Assembly (NCBI RefSeq): GCF_002873395.1
Contig: NZ_MCUV01000002.1
Span: 60,168-124,167 of the forward strand
Direction of reading: 5' to 3'
DNA length: 64,000 nt
Origin: Vibrio sp. 10N.286.49.B3
Lineage (GTDB): Bacteria; Pseudomonadota; Gammaproteobacteria; Enterobacterales; Vibrionaceae
Shown here: positions 42,226-50,948 of the stretch, in pieces
How the letters are laid out: every line of letters begins with the position of its first letter
Position numbering within the stretch: position 1 is the stretch's first letter
Position numbers and translations under genes: made by a program
Notes under the pieces: generated by a model
Databases searched by the model: none
What the model was told of the DNA's origin: nothing
What the model saw: only the letters and a program-made list of their open reading frames with translations

Positions 42226-42432
42226 CTCATCCTAATTCATAAACGAGCGGATACAACCCCTTACTGATGTCAGCCGATTATGATCTCTTTTCTTGATATT
42301 ATTCTCTTCAAGTTTGCTGATAATGTTATTTGCAAACTTATGCGCAACATTTTATGCCTATCTCTTTATCACCTTGTAAAAGAAGCTTTAATCGCAAGGT
42401 AAATGAGCTAAAACAAATCAATTGAACATTTT

Positions 42433-42449
42433 TATTCTATTTTGGTGCA
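42433..42449. promoter_or_regulatory. Candidate NtrC binding site
   Basis: This 17-mer matches the enteric NtrC site TGCACTATTTTGGTGCA at 14 positions, with a perfect TGGTGCA right half. It lies about 140 bases upstream of the sigma-54 promoter match, a normal enhancer distance. Confidence 0.5.
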
Positions 42450-42576
42450 TAAGTAGTTATTGTTGTGTCTGTTAGTACCTTTTTAATTAAGCGATAAAGT
42501 ATAAACCCCTATTGAATTGGTTAATTAAATGTAAATAAAATTGCCTAGAAGCTGTTTATGCCAAATAATATATTTG

Positions 42577-42593
42577 TTGGACATTAACTTGCT
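42577..42593 (+). promoter_or_regulatory. Candidate sigma-54 promoter of the argD/astC operon
   Basis: TTGGACATTAACTTGCT has the invariant GG and GC separated by exactly 10 bases and matches TTGGCAC-N5-TTGC closely. Transcription would start near 42604, about 30 bases before the ATG. The E. coli ast operon is also driven by sigma-54 and NtrC. Confidence 0.6.
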
Positions 42594-42635
42594 ATCAATT
42601 GTTCTGCTAGGCATGGGATAAAGAAGGAGTTTGTG

Positions 42636-43847
42636 ATGACAGTGGAAAGTAATATTGAGCGTCATGTTTTTGATGAAGTGATGGTTCCTTGTTATAGCCC
42701 GATGGAAATGATCCCTGTTAAAGGCGAAGGAGCCTTAGTGTGGGATCAGGAAGGGAATGAATATATCGATTTTGCTGGTGGGATTGCGGTGAGTTGTTTA
42801 GGTCATTGTCACCCTATTATGGTTGATGCGATTACTGAACAAGCCAATAAGTTATGGCATCTTAGTAACGTCATGACCAATGAGCCAGCATTACGTTTAG
42901 CGCAAAAGCTGATCGAGTTAAGTTTTGCCGATAAAGTTTTCTTTGCCAATTCAGGAGCAGAGGCTAATGAGGCGGCACTCAAATTAGCGCGTCGTTGGGC
43001 TGTTGAAGTTCATGGCAGTGCTAAGTCAGAGATCATTGCTTTTAAACAAGGCTTCCATGGGCGTACTTTCTTTACCGTAACCGTCGGTGGTCAAGAGGCT
43101 TATTCTGATGGCTTTGGTCCTAAACCCGGCGGTATTACTCATCTTGCTTATAATGATATTGAAGCATTAAAGGCGCATATATCCGATAACACATGCGCAA
43201 TCATGATGGAGCCATTGCAAGGTGAGGGTGGAATTATTTTACCAAGCGATGATTTCGTAAAAGCAGTGCGTGATTTGTGTGATAAACATAATGCGCTACT
43301 CATTTTTGATGAAGTTCAAACGGGTAATGGTCGTACTGGTGACTTTTACGCTTATCAAGGATTGGGCATTACGCCTGATATATTAAGTACAGCGAAGTCT
43401 CTGGGTGGTGGTTTTCCAATTGGTGCCATGCTAACCACAACAGCTTTAGCTCAATATATGAAAGTGGGTACGCACGGTTCAACTTATGGCGGAAACCCTC
43501 TCGCGTGTGCTGTAGCAGAAGCGGTTGTGAATTTCGTTAGCCAACCAGAGATCCTTTCAGGTGTTAAGGAAAGGGAAGCATTATTTCGTACGGGCTTAGA
43601 AGCGATTAATGATAAGTACCATGTCTTTAGTGAAGTTCGTGGTAAAGGTCTACTTTTAGGCGCTGTGCTTAATGAAGATTGGAAAGGGCGTGCGCGTGAT
43701 ATTTTAGTTGCCGCAGGTCAAGAGGGGTTGTTTGTCCTGATTGCTGGTATGGATGTTGTACGTTTCACGCCATCATTGGTTATCTCACCACAAGAAATCG
43801 AGCAAGGTCTGCTTAAATTAGATAAGGCTATCGCTTCCCTCGTTTAG
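42636..43847 (+). CDS. argD: Acetylornithine/succinylornithine aminotransferase (ArgD/AstC)
   Basis: This PLP enzyme serves arginine synthesis (N-acetylornithine) and arginine breakdown (N-succinylornithine). The start is the ATG at 42636 with AAGGAG six bases upstream; a GTG directly before it is less likely. The 403-residue product has the PLP lysine in [14 protein letters not shown] and the motifs [12 protein letters not shown] and [12 protein letters not shown]. Because astA and astD follow in an operon with a nitrogen-type promoter, a catabolic role is at least as likely as a biosynthetic one. In many vibrios one gene does both. Confidence 0.93.
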   Translation: MTVESNIERHVFDEVMVPCYSPMEMIPVKGEGALVWDQEGNEYIDFAGGIAVSCLGHCHPIMVDAITEQANKLWHLSNVMTNEPALRLAQKLIELSFADKVFFANSGAEANEAALKLARRWAVEVHGSAKSEIIAFKQGFHGRTFFTVTVGGQEAYSDGFGPKPGGITHLAYNDIEALKAHISDNTCAIMMEPLQGEGGIILPSDDFVKAVRDLCDKHNALLIFDEVQTGNGRTGDFYAYQGLGITPDILSTAKSLGGGFPIGAMLTTTALAQYMKVGTHGSTYGGNPLACAVAEAVVNFVSQPEILSGVKEREALFRTGLEAINDKYHVFSEVRGKGLLLGAVLNEDWKGRARDILVAAGQEGLFVLIAGMDVVRFTPSLVISPQEIEQGLLKLDKAIASLV

Positions 43848-43862
43848 CTAAAATAGCTCAAG

Positions 43863-43882
43863 GCCCAAATATCTGTTTGGGC
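43863..43882 (+). terminator. Possible weak terminator/attenuator between argD and astA
   Basis: GCCCAAA pairs perfectly with TTTGGGC around a 6-base loop, but only TTCT follows, so partial readthrough into astA is expected. Confidence 0.45.
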
Positions 43883-43935
43883 TTCTACCTTGCTAGTAGG
43901 TAATAGCCATTGGTCACTGTTTAAAAGGGGATTTT

Positions 43936-44955
43936 ATGCTGGTTATTCGTCCGATAAAACGCTCAGATTATGATGCTTTACACGCCTGTGCTGTGGAGTC
44001 TGGTCATGGCTTTACCTCACTACCTGTCAATGAAGAACTACTCATTAACCGAATTACTCACTCGGAATACAGTTTTACTAAAACCAATGTCTCAACCCCA
44101 ACGGATGAAGGCTATTTAATGGTTGGTGTAGAAAGTGAAACAGGGCAAGTGGTCGGGACAACAGGAATAGAAGCCTCGATTGGTTGGGATGTGCCGTTTT
44201 ACTCGTATCACATTTCGAAAGTCGTTCACTCTTCACATAAGCTGCAAGTCAATAACGTGGTTAAGTTGCTTACCTTTGGCAATAACTACACAGGATGCAC
44301 TGAGATCTGTACTCTTTTTCTTCATCCCGATCATCGTAGTGGATTAAATGGTCGCTTAATGTCTAAATGCCGATTTTTATTAATGGCAGAGTACCCTGAA
44401 CGTTTTTCTGAAACCATTTTTGCTGAAATGAGAGGGGTGTCCGATCAGCATGGTAACTCTCCTTTTTGGCAGTGGTTACAAGAACATTTCTTCTCTATTG
44501 ATTTTAAGCTTGCAGATTATTTGACTGGAATAGGAAAAAAAGGATTCATCGCCGACTTAATGCCAAAGCTTCCTATCTATATCAATTTGTTAAGTAAGGA
44601 AGCTCAAGCCGTAATAGGCGAAGTTCATGACGATACTCGTCCAGCATTAAAGCTTTTGGAGCAAGAGGGCTTTTGTAATCGTGGTTATGTCGATATTTTT
44701 GATGGCGGACCAACAGTTGAGTGCGATTTACGCAATATCACATCAGTTCAGCACTCTTTCAAAGCCAAAGTTCAGATTGGTGAGCATGCCAGCATGCAGC
44801 AATTTCTTATCGCGAATAGTTCCTTTGAGAATTTTAGAGCGACCGTTGGACAAGCAGCCTATGATCCTGTCAGTCAACATGTGGTGCTTTGCCCTAAGGT
44901 AGCGGAAGCTTTGGTCGTGAATGAGGGTGATATGGTGCGTTTGTTGGCGCAGTAA
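43936..44955 (+). CDS. astA: Arginine N-succinyltransferase AstA
   Basis: AstA is the first enzyme of the arginine succinyltransferase (AST) pathway, making N2-succinylarginine from arginine and succinyl-CoA. The 339-residue product starts MLVIRPIKRSDYDALHACA and has the family motifs TCTLFLHPDHR-like CTLFLHPDHRSG, FAEMRG and PFWQWL. AAAGGGG precedes the ATG. It lies 88 bases after argD/astC and 31 before astD. Orthologues act as a single-subunit type in enterics and vibrios. Confidence 0.95.
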   Translation: MLVIRPIKRSDYDALHACAVESGHGFTSLPVNEELLINRITHSEYSFTKTNVSTPTDEGYLMVGVESETGQVVGTTGIEASIGWDVPFYSYHISKVVHSSHKLQVNNVVKLLTFGNNYTGCTEICTLFLHPDHRSGLNGRLMSKCRFLLMAEYPERFSETIFAEMRGVSDQHGNSPFWQWLQEHFFSIDFKLADYLTGIGKKGFIADLMPKLPIYINLLSKEAQAVIGEVHDDTRPALKLLEQEGFCNRGYVDIFDGGPTVECDLRNITSVQHSFKAKVQIGEHASMQQFLIANSSFENFRATVGQAAYDPVSQHVVLCPKVAEALVVNEGDMVRLLAQ

Positions 44956-44986
44956 AGGGTTAGGATGATCACTTAAGGGGAAGACA

Positions 44987-46444
44987 ATGACACAGTGGAT
45001 CAATGGAGAGTGGATAGCGGGGGATGGGGAAGCGATGGTTTCAATCTCTCCCTATGATAATCAGGTCGCTTGGCAGGGCAGTAGTGCCACGGCAAGTCAG
45101 GTTGATCTTGCCGTTGAATCTGCTCGAGATGCTTTTCTTAGTTGGAAGAAGTGCGCTTTTTCACAGCGTGAAGCGGTGGTCACTGCTTTTGCTGAACAAG
45201 TTCGAGAGCATAGTGAAGAGATTGCTCGCATTATCGCTAAGGAAACGGGTAAACCACTCTGGGAGTCTCGCACTGAAGCGGGAGCAATGGCAGGAAAGAT
45301 TGCGATTTCTATCCGTGCTTATCAGCAAAGAACCGGTGAAACAGCGCGAGAAGTGAATGGAAATCTTGTTACCCTACGTCACCGTCCATTAGGTGTTATG
45401 GCGGTTTTTGGACCTTACAACTTTCCTGGTCACTTACCCAATGGTCATATTGTACCGGCTCTACTGGCAGGAAATACGGTCGTGTTTAAACCATCAGAGC
45501 AAACGCCATGGACTGGTGAGTTTGTGATGAAGTTATGGCAGAAAGCGGGTTTACCTACAGGCGTCATTAACTTAGTCCAAGGTGGGAAAGATACTGGTAT
45601 CGCTCTAGCCCAAGCTAAGTTTATTGATGGTCTTTTATTTACTGGAAGCGCCGATACGGGACACCTTCTTCATCGCCAGTTTGCTGGGCAGCCAAATAAA
45701 ATGCTCGCATTGGAGATGGGAGGAAATAATCCTTTAGTAGTTTCTAAGCACTATGGTGATCTGAATAGTGCGGTTTATACCATTATTCAATCGGCTTTTC
45801 TTAGCGCAGGACAGCGTTGTACTTGTGCTCGTCGTCTTTACCTCCCTGTTGGCAAGCAAGGCGATGCGCTATTAACTCAGTTGCTAGAAGTAACAAAAAA
45901 GCTTCGCATTGATCAGCCTTTTGCTGATCCAGAACCTTTTATGGGATCGCAAATATCTCAACTCGCGGCAGAGCGTATTCTTAAAGCACAAAGTCATCTT
46001 CAAGCATTAGGGGGACGTAGCCTTATTGCTGCGACTATACCTAAAGTTGCGTTTGTTTCTCCCGGTATTATTGATGTTTCAGTAATTAAAGATCTTCCCG
46101 ATCAAGAATACTTTGGACCGTTATTACAAGTCGTGCGTTATCAAGATCTATCCCAAGCGGTAAGGCTATCCAATGACACTCGCTTTGGTTTATCTGCTGG
46201 GCTTATTTCAACTAAAGATCATGAGTGGGACTACTTTATTGAGCATATTCGAGCGGGTATTGTAAATCGTAACCGACCTTTAACTGGGGCCAGTGGCGAT
46301 GCTCCGTTTGGTGGACCAGGGGCTTCTGGAAATTTACGCCCTAGTGCATTTTATGCTGCCGATTATTGTGCTTATCCGATGGCATCCATGGAAGGGGAGT
46401 CCCCCTTACTGCCAGGTACATTAAGCCCTGGAATTACCTTTTAA
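44987..46444 (+). CDS. astD: Succinylglutamate-semialdehyde dehydrogenase AstD
   Basis: AstD oxidises N-succinylglutamate 5-semialdehyde to succinylglutamate with NAD in the AST pathway. The 485-residue aldehyde dehydrogenase has [35 protein letters not shown], the catalytic Glu in [10 protein letters not shown], and the catalytic Cys in [18 protein letters not shown] is a good ribosome binding site. It is followed after 36 bases by a DUF1338 gene in the same operon. Confidence 0.96.
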   Translation: MTQWINGEWIAGDGEAMVSISPYDNQVAWQGSSATASQVDLAVESARDAFLSWKKCAFSQREAVVTAFAEQVREHSEEIARIIAKETGKPLWESRTEAGAMAGKIAISIRAYQQRTGETAREVNGNLVTLRHRPLGVMAVFGPYNFPGHLPNGHIVPALLAGNTVVFKPSEQTPWTGEFVMKLWQKAGLPTGVINLVQGGKDTGIALAQAKFIDGLLFTGSADTGHLLHRQFAGQPNKMLALEMGGNNPLVVSKHYGDLNSAVYTIIQSAFLSAGQRCTCARRLYLPVGKQGDALLTQLLEVTKKLRIDQPFADPEPFMGSQISQLAAERILKAQSHLQALGGRSLIAATIPKVAFVSPGIIDVSVIKDLPDQEYFGPLLQVVRYQDLSQAVRLSNDTRFGLSAGLISTKDHEWDYFIEHIRAGIVNRNRPLTGASGDAPFGGPGASGNLRPSAFYAADYCAYPMASMEGESPLLPGTLSPGITF

Positions 46445-46480
46445 TGAACTCATATAAAGGGATTTCTAAGTGGAGGTAAT

Positions 46481-47278
46481 ATGACATTAGAACATTTATT
46501 TCTATCCCTATGGCAAGATTACACTTTACGTTTATGTCCATCAGCACAGCGTATACATCAACTTTTAAAAGCGAAAGGGCCATTGATAAATGACCATATC
46601 GCTTTGCGAACTTTTAATTTGCCACCGATAGGTTTATCAGTGATGGCTCAGCCTTTTTTAGCTTTAGGTTATCAAGCTTGTGGTGATTATGTTTTTGAAA
46701 ATAAGCATTTGCTCGCTAAGCACTATCAGCACCCCGATCCGACGCTCCCCAAAGTTTTTATTAGTGAGCTAGAAGTTGATAAATGTTCGATAGATTTACA
46801 GCGCCTTGCTTTGCAATTGGTACAGCAAGTACAGCGAGATCACTTTAACAGCACGTCATTTTTATTTAGTGGTCGCCATTGGGATTTATCGTTTGAGCAG
46901 TATCAAGTATTGGCTAAAGAGAGTGAGTACGCTGCTTGGTTTGCCGCTCATGGCTTTGGGGCTAACCATTTTACTGTTGATGTTAATCAGTTGATGAGTT
47001 TTGAACAAGTTAAAGAGGTGAATGATTATCTACGGCAGGTTGGGTTTACGATTAATGAATCGGGTGGAGAGGTAAAGGGATCGCCTCTAGTGCTACTTGA
47101 GCAATCATCGACAATGGCAGATAGTGTTGAGGTTAAGTTTGTCGATCGGGAGGCAATGATTCCCGGTGGTTTTTATGAGTTTGCGAAGCGCTATCCTGAT
47201 CATGATGGTGAACTCTATCAGGGTTTTGTCGCAGCTTCTGCAGATAAAATATTTGAAAGTACTCATTTAACAAAATAA
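46481..47278 (+). CDS. DUF1338 family protein (2-oxoadipate dioxygenase/decarboxylase-like)
   Basis: DUF1338 proteins resemble HglS, a non-haem iron enzyme that turns 2-oxoadipate into D-2-hydroxyglutarate in lysine breakdown. The 265-residue product keeps the likely metal triad H39 (DHIALRT, with R43 four residues on), H163 (ANHFTVDV) and E233 (GGFYEFAKR). A strong TGGAGG lies before the ATG. It ends the argD-astA-astD operon where astB and astE stand in E. coli, so a role in arginine, ornithine or related 2-oxo acid catabolism is suggested but unproven. Substrate unknown. Confidence 0.85.
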   Translation: MTLEHLFLSLWQDYTLRLCPSAQRIHQLLKAKGPLINDHIALRTFNLPPIGLSVMAQPFLALGYQACGDYVFENKHLLAKHYQHPDPTLPKVFISELEVDKCSIDLQRLALQLVQQVQRDHFNSTSFLFSGRHWDLSFEQYQVLAKESEYAAWFAAHGFGANHFTVDVNQLMSFEQVKEVNDYLRQVGFTINESGGEVKGSPLVLLEQSSTMADSVEVKFVDREAMIPGGFYEFAKRYPDHDGELYQGFVAASADKIFESTHLTK

Positions 47279-47280
47279 AA

Positions 47281-47318
47281 AAAACCACTCATTATTTAGA
47301 CAATATATGAGTGGTTTT
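47281..47318. terminator. Bidirectional terminator between the ast operon and crp
   Basis: AAAACCACTCAT pairs with ATGAGTGGTTTT around a 14-base loop, serving converging transcripts. Confidence 0.85.
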
Positions 47319-47354
47319 ATGTAACTGTTATTAACGCTTCAGGCTAAATAATTA

Positions 47355-47987
47355 TTAGCGAGTACCGTAAACAACGATTGTTTTACCGTGTGCCGAAATC
47401 AGATTTTGTTCTTCTAACATTTTTAAAATACGGCCAACAGTCTCACGCGAACAACCTACAATTTGACCAATCTCTTGACGAGTGATCTTAATTTGCATGC
47501 CGTCTGGGTGAGTCATTGCATCAGGTTGTTTCGCTAGGTTTAGTAGCGTTTGGGCAATACGACCAGTTACATCAAGGAAGGCTAAGTCGCCCACTTTTTG
47601 GCTTGTAACTTGTAGACGATTGGCCATCTGTGAAGATAGACGCATCAAGATGTCTGGATTTACTTGAATAAGTTGACGGAATTTCTTAAATGAAATCTCA
47701 GCAACTTCACAAGGAGATTTAGCGCGAACCCATGCGGTACGCTCTTGATCTTCTTCAAATAAGCCTAACTCACCGATGAAATCACCTTGGTTAAGGTAAG
47801 ATAGAATCATCTCCTTACCTTCTTCATCTTTAATCAGTACGGCAACAGATCCTTTCACGATGTAGTACAAAGTCTCCGCTTTTTCACCAGCGTGAATTAG
47901 CGTGCTTTTTGATGGGTACTTATGAATGTGACAGTGTGAAAGAAACCATTCTAATGTTGGATCGGTTTGAGGTTTACCTAGAACCAT
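47355..47987 (-). CDS. crp: cAMP receptor protein CRP
   Basis: CRP is the global cAMP-responsive regulator; in vibrios it also controls competence, chitin use and quorum sensing. The 210-residue product is nearly identical to E. coli CRP: the cyclic-nucleotide pocket [19 protein letters not shown] and the recognition helix [14 protein letters not shown] are intact. AGAGGAAG precedes the ATG. It is preceded on the same strand by prkB, and the 241-base gap between them carries a CRP-like site and an inverted repeat. Confidence 0.99.
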   Translation of the reverse strand: MVLGKPQTDPTLEWFLSHCHIHKYPSKSTLIHAGEKAETLYYIVKGSVAVLIKDEEGKEMILSYLNQGDFIGELGLFEEDQERTAWVRAKSPCEVAEISFKKFRQLIQVNPDILMRLSSQMANRLQVTSQKVGDLAFLDVTGRIAQTLLNLAKQPDAMTHPDGMQIKITRQEIGQIVGCSRETVGRILKMLEEQNLISAHGKTIVVYGTR

Positions 47988-48104
47988 AATATATCACTTC
48001 CTCTGCAGAGTACGCTTGTTGCTTTATTATATTAAGCCTTGTTTCACTAAAGATCTTAACCGTAAGAGTCGTTAATAAATACTACAAGCCAACTAGTGTT
48101 TCGG

Positions 48105-48129
48105 TTAGGAATAGTAACTGTTTTCCTAA
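48105..48129. repeat. Inverted repeat in the crp leader
   Basis: TTAGGAA (48105-48111) and TTCCTAA (48123-48129) are a perfect 7-base pair with an 11-base loop, about 120 bases upstream of the crp start. It could be an RNA hairpin or an operator. Confidence 0.5.
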
Positions 48130-48179
48130 TCCATTTCTTGATTTTAATCGTGTCATTGATACGATTCCGTAAGCAAAAA

Positions 48180-48195
48180 TGTGCACATGATCACG
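48180..48195. promoter_or_regulatory. Candidate CRP site upstream of crp
   Basis: TGTGC-N6-TCACG matches the CRP consensus TGTGA-N6-TCACA at 8 of 10 core positions. It is about 195 bases upstream of the crp start codon, near the prkB stop; autoregulation of crp is known in enterics. Confidence 0.35.
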
Positions 48196-48228
48196 GTATG
48201 AAAAGTAACCGAGTTCACTGTGTGAAAA

Positions 48229-49098
48229 TTAGCCTATTTTTCCGGTTTCGATCAATTGTTGTAAGATAGGTCTAACAATCAATTCCATGGCGAAACTCAT
48301 TTTTCCACCGGGAACAACAAGGGTATTATGACGAGACATAAAGGAGCCATCGATCATGGCTAATAGGTAAGGGAAGTCGACATTTTTTATCCCACGCAAA
48401 CGAATAACAACAAAACTTTCATCAAGGCTAGGTATTCCCTTTGCATTGAGTGGATTTGATGTATCGACGGTCGGAACTCGTTGAAAGTTGATATGGGTTC
48501 GTGAGAATTGTGGCGTAATATAATTTAAGTAATCATCCATGGAGCGGACAATCGAATCCATTACAGCCTCTCTGGAGTGCCCTCTATCACGAGTGTCACG
48601 AACAAACTTTTGAATCCATTCTAAATTTACAATAGGAACCATGCCAATAAGGAGGTCGACGTGTTGTGCTACATTCACATCACCATCCATGACACCACCA
48701 TGTAACCCTTCATAAAATAGAACGTCAGAATCCGCAGTGATCTCCTGCCAAGGTGTAAATGTACCTGGCATTTGATTATAAGGTACAGCTTCATCAAAAG
48801 TGTGTAAGTAACGGCGAACTTTCCCTGTGCCTTCATGACCATATTTTTGAAAAAACTCAGCTAAAGCAGGAAAGTCATTAGCCTGCGGGCCAAAATAACT
48901 TATATGCTTGCCTTGCTCTCTCGCTTTACGGATTTCAATATCCATTTCTGGACGAGTAAAGCGATGAAAACTATCACCTTCAACCCAAGCTGCTTTTATA
49001 TTCATCATATTGAACATTTTGCGAAAAGCTTCAGAGGTGGTGGTGGTGCCGGCACCGGATGATCCGGTTACTGAGATTATTGGATGCTTTGCGGACAT
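48229..49098 (-). CDS. prkB: Phosphoribulokinase-like protein PrkB
   Basis: This is a P-loop kinase of the phosphoribulokinase/uridine kinase family, found next to crp in many gamma-proteobacteria. The 289-residue product has TGSSGAGTTTT at 11-21 and the family motifs EGDSFHRFTRPEMD and FYEGLHGG. There are no Calvin-cycle genes nearby, so ribulose 5-phosphate phosphorylation for CO2 fixation is unlikely, and the true substrate is unknown. yheU lies 90 bases upstream and crp lies downstream on the same strand. Confidence 0.92.
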   Translation of the reverse strand: MSAKHPIISVTGSSGAGTTTTSEAFRKMFNMMNIKAAWVEGDSFHRFTRPEMDIEIRKAREQGKHISYFGPQANDFPALAEFFQKYGHEGTGKVRRYLHTFDEAVPYNQMPGTFTPWQEITADSDVLFYEGLHGGVMDGDVNVAQHVDLLIGMVPIVNLEWIQKFVRDTRDRGHSREAVMDSIVRSMDDYLNYITPQFSRTHINFQRVPTVDTSNPLNAKGIPSLDESFVVIRLRGIKNVDFPYLLAMIDGSFMSRHNTLVVPGGKMSFAMELIVRPILQQLIETGKIG

Positions 49099-49188
49099 GA
49101 CAAACCCTGTCTTGTTTTAGTAACTTCTTGTTAGCTATCGCCGATTACTATAACACGTAAATTATGGATGTCATGAATATGAATGTTG

Positions 49189-49401
49189 TTAAATGTGTTT
49201 ATGTAGTTGAATATCGACTGTTTCGTGTAATTCTGAGAAAACAATAACGGCATCATTGGCTTTTAATTGAAAAAGAACTTGGTCGATCTTATCTTGTAAG
49301 GTTATATCGATATCACCGTAATCCGTCCCTTCACGCAATACAAACTCTTTGATTAAGTTCTGTAGGGTTTCAGGATCAATGTCTTGCCATGGAATAATCA
49401 T
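49189..49401 (-). CDS. yheU: YheU family protein
   Basis: A small conserved protein of unknown function. The 70-residue product matches the YheU family in the N-terminal [28 protein letters not shown], and the C-terminal [11 protein letters not shown]. It lies between yheT (upstream, 45 bases) and prkB, the order yheS-yheT-yheU-prkB-crp conserved with enterics. AGAGG lies 6 bases before the ATG. No membrane segment or signal peptide is seen. Confidence 0.93.
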   Translation of the reverse strand: MIIPWQDIDPETLQNLIKEFVLREGTDYGDIDITLQDKIDQVLFQLKANDAVIVFSELHETVDIQLHKHI

Positions 49402-49446
49402 AAATACCTCTAAACATTTTATGATGCAGCTTTAAATGAAGAGGTA

Positions 49447-50424
49447 TTATGCCGATTTTTTTAAACTTTCATAGTAAGCCGGTAAAGCTTCTTCTAGCCA
49501 GAAGGTCGGTTTCATTATACTGCCGCCGACAAACCCCACATGACCACCTTGGGCAAACAGTCGATAGTCGATGTTATCTGGCAAAATAAACTTCGGAATC
49601 ACATCTTCAGTCATAAAGGGATCGTCTTTAGCATGAATGATCTGAGTGGGTAAGGTAATGCTTTTTAAGCGTTGTAGACCAGAGCACTGATGGTAGTAAT
49701 CCTGTGCATCTTGATAGCCATGCAGTGGAGCAGTGATTAAGTCATCAAACTCACTTAGCTTTTTAATCGCACTGATATTAACGCCATTGATATTAATTTT
49801 TTGAGACATTAACGCTTGTTTTTGAATGGCATTCGTTTTCAATGAGGTCAGTAAATGCTTACGATAGACTCGAGAAAATCCTTGTTCTATTCTTTGTGAA
49901 CAGGCTGCAAGATCAAAAGGAGCAGAAACGATCGTGGCGGCATCAAGTAAGGGATCTTTATTATAGTGGCTAAGGTAATTCGCCAGCATATTACCGCCTA
50001 ATGAAATACCGACCGCAACTTTAGTTTGGCTAGGGAATCGTTGATGGATATGCTGTAAAAAAAAGCGAGCATCTTCAATTTCACCAGAGTGGTAAGCCCG
50101 TGCCTGGCGATTTGGCTTACCGCTGCAACCGCGAAAATGCATCATGACCGATAACCAACCGTGTTTAGCAAAAGCAGCCATTAAACCATTCGCGTATGGA
50201 CTGTTAAAGCTTCCTTCAAGCCCGTGAAATAAAACAAAGATAGGTTTATCTCTCGCTAATTCGGTATCAGGGTCTTCACTCCAAGCAAGATCCACAAAGT
50301 CATCATCTGGCGTTTCAAGGGTCTGCCATGTGGGCGTAAATAATGGTTTCTTACGTATAATGCGAGGAATCAAAGTCTGAATATGAGGGTTTGCGAGCCC
50401 CTTTGCTGCGATAAATTTAGTCAT
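49447..50424 (-). CDS. yheT: YheT-family alpha/beta hydrolase
   Basis: A predicted hydrolase of the AB-hydrolase 4 (EMB8/YheT) family; the substrate is unknown. The 325-residue product has the nucleophile elbow GISLGG with S141, the acid in HAKDDPFM and the catalytic His in QGGHVGFVGG. LFHGLEGSFNSPYANG near residues 65-80 forms the oxyanion loop. It belongs to a minus-strand run yheS, TIGR02444 gene, yheT, yheU. No signal peptide is evident, so it is probably cytoplasmic. Confidence 0.92.
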   Translation of the reverse strand: MTKFIAAKGLANPHIQTLIPRIIRKKPLFTPTWQTLETPDDDFVDLAWSEDPDTELARDKPIFVLFHGLEGSFNSPYANGLMAAFAKHGWLSVMMHFRGCSGKPNRQARAYHSGEIEDARFFLQHIHQRFPSQTKVAVGISLGGNMLANYLSHYNKDPLLDAATIVSAPFDLAACSQRIEQGFSRVYRKHLLTSLKTNAIQKQALMSQKININGVNISAIKKLSEFDDLITAPLHGYQDAQDYYHQCSGLQRLKSITLPTQIIHAKDDPFMTEDVIPKFILPDNIDYRLFAQGGHVGFVGGSIMKPTFWLEEALPAYYESLKKSA

Positions 50425-50459
50425 AAAAAACTCATGTTATTGATAAATACTATGTGAAT

Positions 50460-50948
50460 TTACGCTTCACTTTGTTTGATCGCTCGGTGGCAGGGTTGGG
50501 AGAATATACGATACAGGTTGGGGCAGCTGAGACGCTGGCAATAGTTATAAACCAGTGCCGATTGATCAGTACGCTGTAAGGGGGTTTGTAGTAGTGCAGC
50601 CACTAAATCGGCTTGTTGCTGCTTTTCTAAGGTTAACTCAAATTGCAGGGCATCACGATATAAGCAATTTATCACATGATGCTTCATTTGACGGCGCAAG
50701 TAGCGATAGTCATGCAAGAGCGCATCAGAACGTTGTAAGCTGGTGTGCAAGTGTGCCCAAGCATCATCACCAAACGATAGCTGCTGCTCATCAAGCCATT
50801 TTAAAAGCAGCAGTAGATTAACATTTCCGCGATAGTGATTTTGCAGAGTTAGGCATGCTTCTTTCACTTCGCTCACGTTGTAGTACTGCAAACTAAATTG
50901 CCATAACTCACCGGTTGTTAGAGTGCTTTCCACATGCTTATTCGTCAT
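50460..50948 (-). CDS. TIGR02444/DUF2390 family protein
   Basis: A 162-residue protein of unknown function, mostly helical, with an N-terminal LWQFSLQYYNVSEVKEACLTLQ segment typical of the TIGR02444 family and ending in NLYRIFS. Its start codon overlaps the yheS stop by one base (TAATG), so the two are translationally coupled. yheT follows after 35 bases. No membrane segment is seen. The function cannot be inferred beyond its constant association with yheS and yheT in vibrios and relatives. Confidence 0.82.
   Translation of the reverse strand: MTNKHVESTLTTGELWQFSLQYYNVSEVKEACLTLQNHYRGNVNLLLLLKWLDEQQLSFGDDAWAHLHTSLQRSDALLHDYRYLRRQMKHHVINCLYRDALQFELTLEKQQQADLVAALLQTPLQRTDQSALVYNYCQRLSCPNLYRIFSQPCHRAIKQSEA

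Larger units (their letters stand above)
42226..42635. other. 410-base regulatory gap upstream of argD/astC
   Basis: It holds a perfect AAGTTTGC/GCAAACTT inverted repeat (42310-42339), an ACCTTG/CAAGGT pair (42371-42400), an NtrC-like site (42433-42449) and a sigma-54 promoter match (42577-42593). No coding frame is supported. Confidence 0.65.

Noticed and set aside
48229..49098. Calvin-cycle phosphoribulokinase
   Set aside because: No RuBisCO or other Calvin-cycle gene is near, and the crp-linked PrkB family is widespread in heterotrophs.
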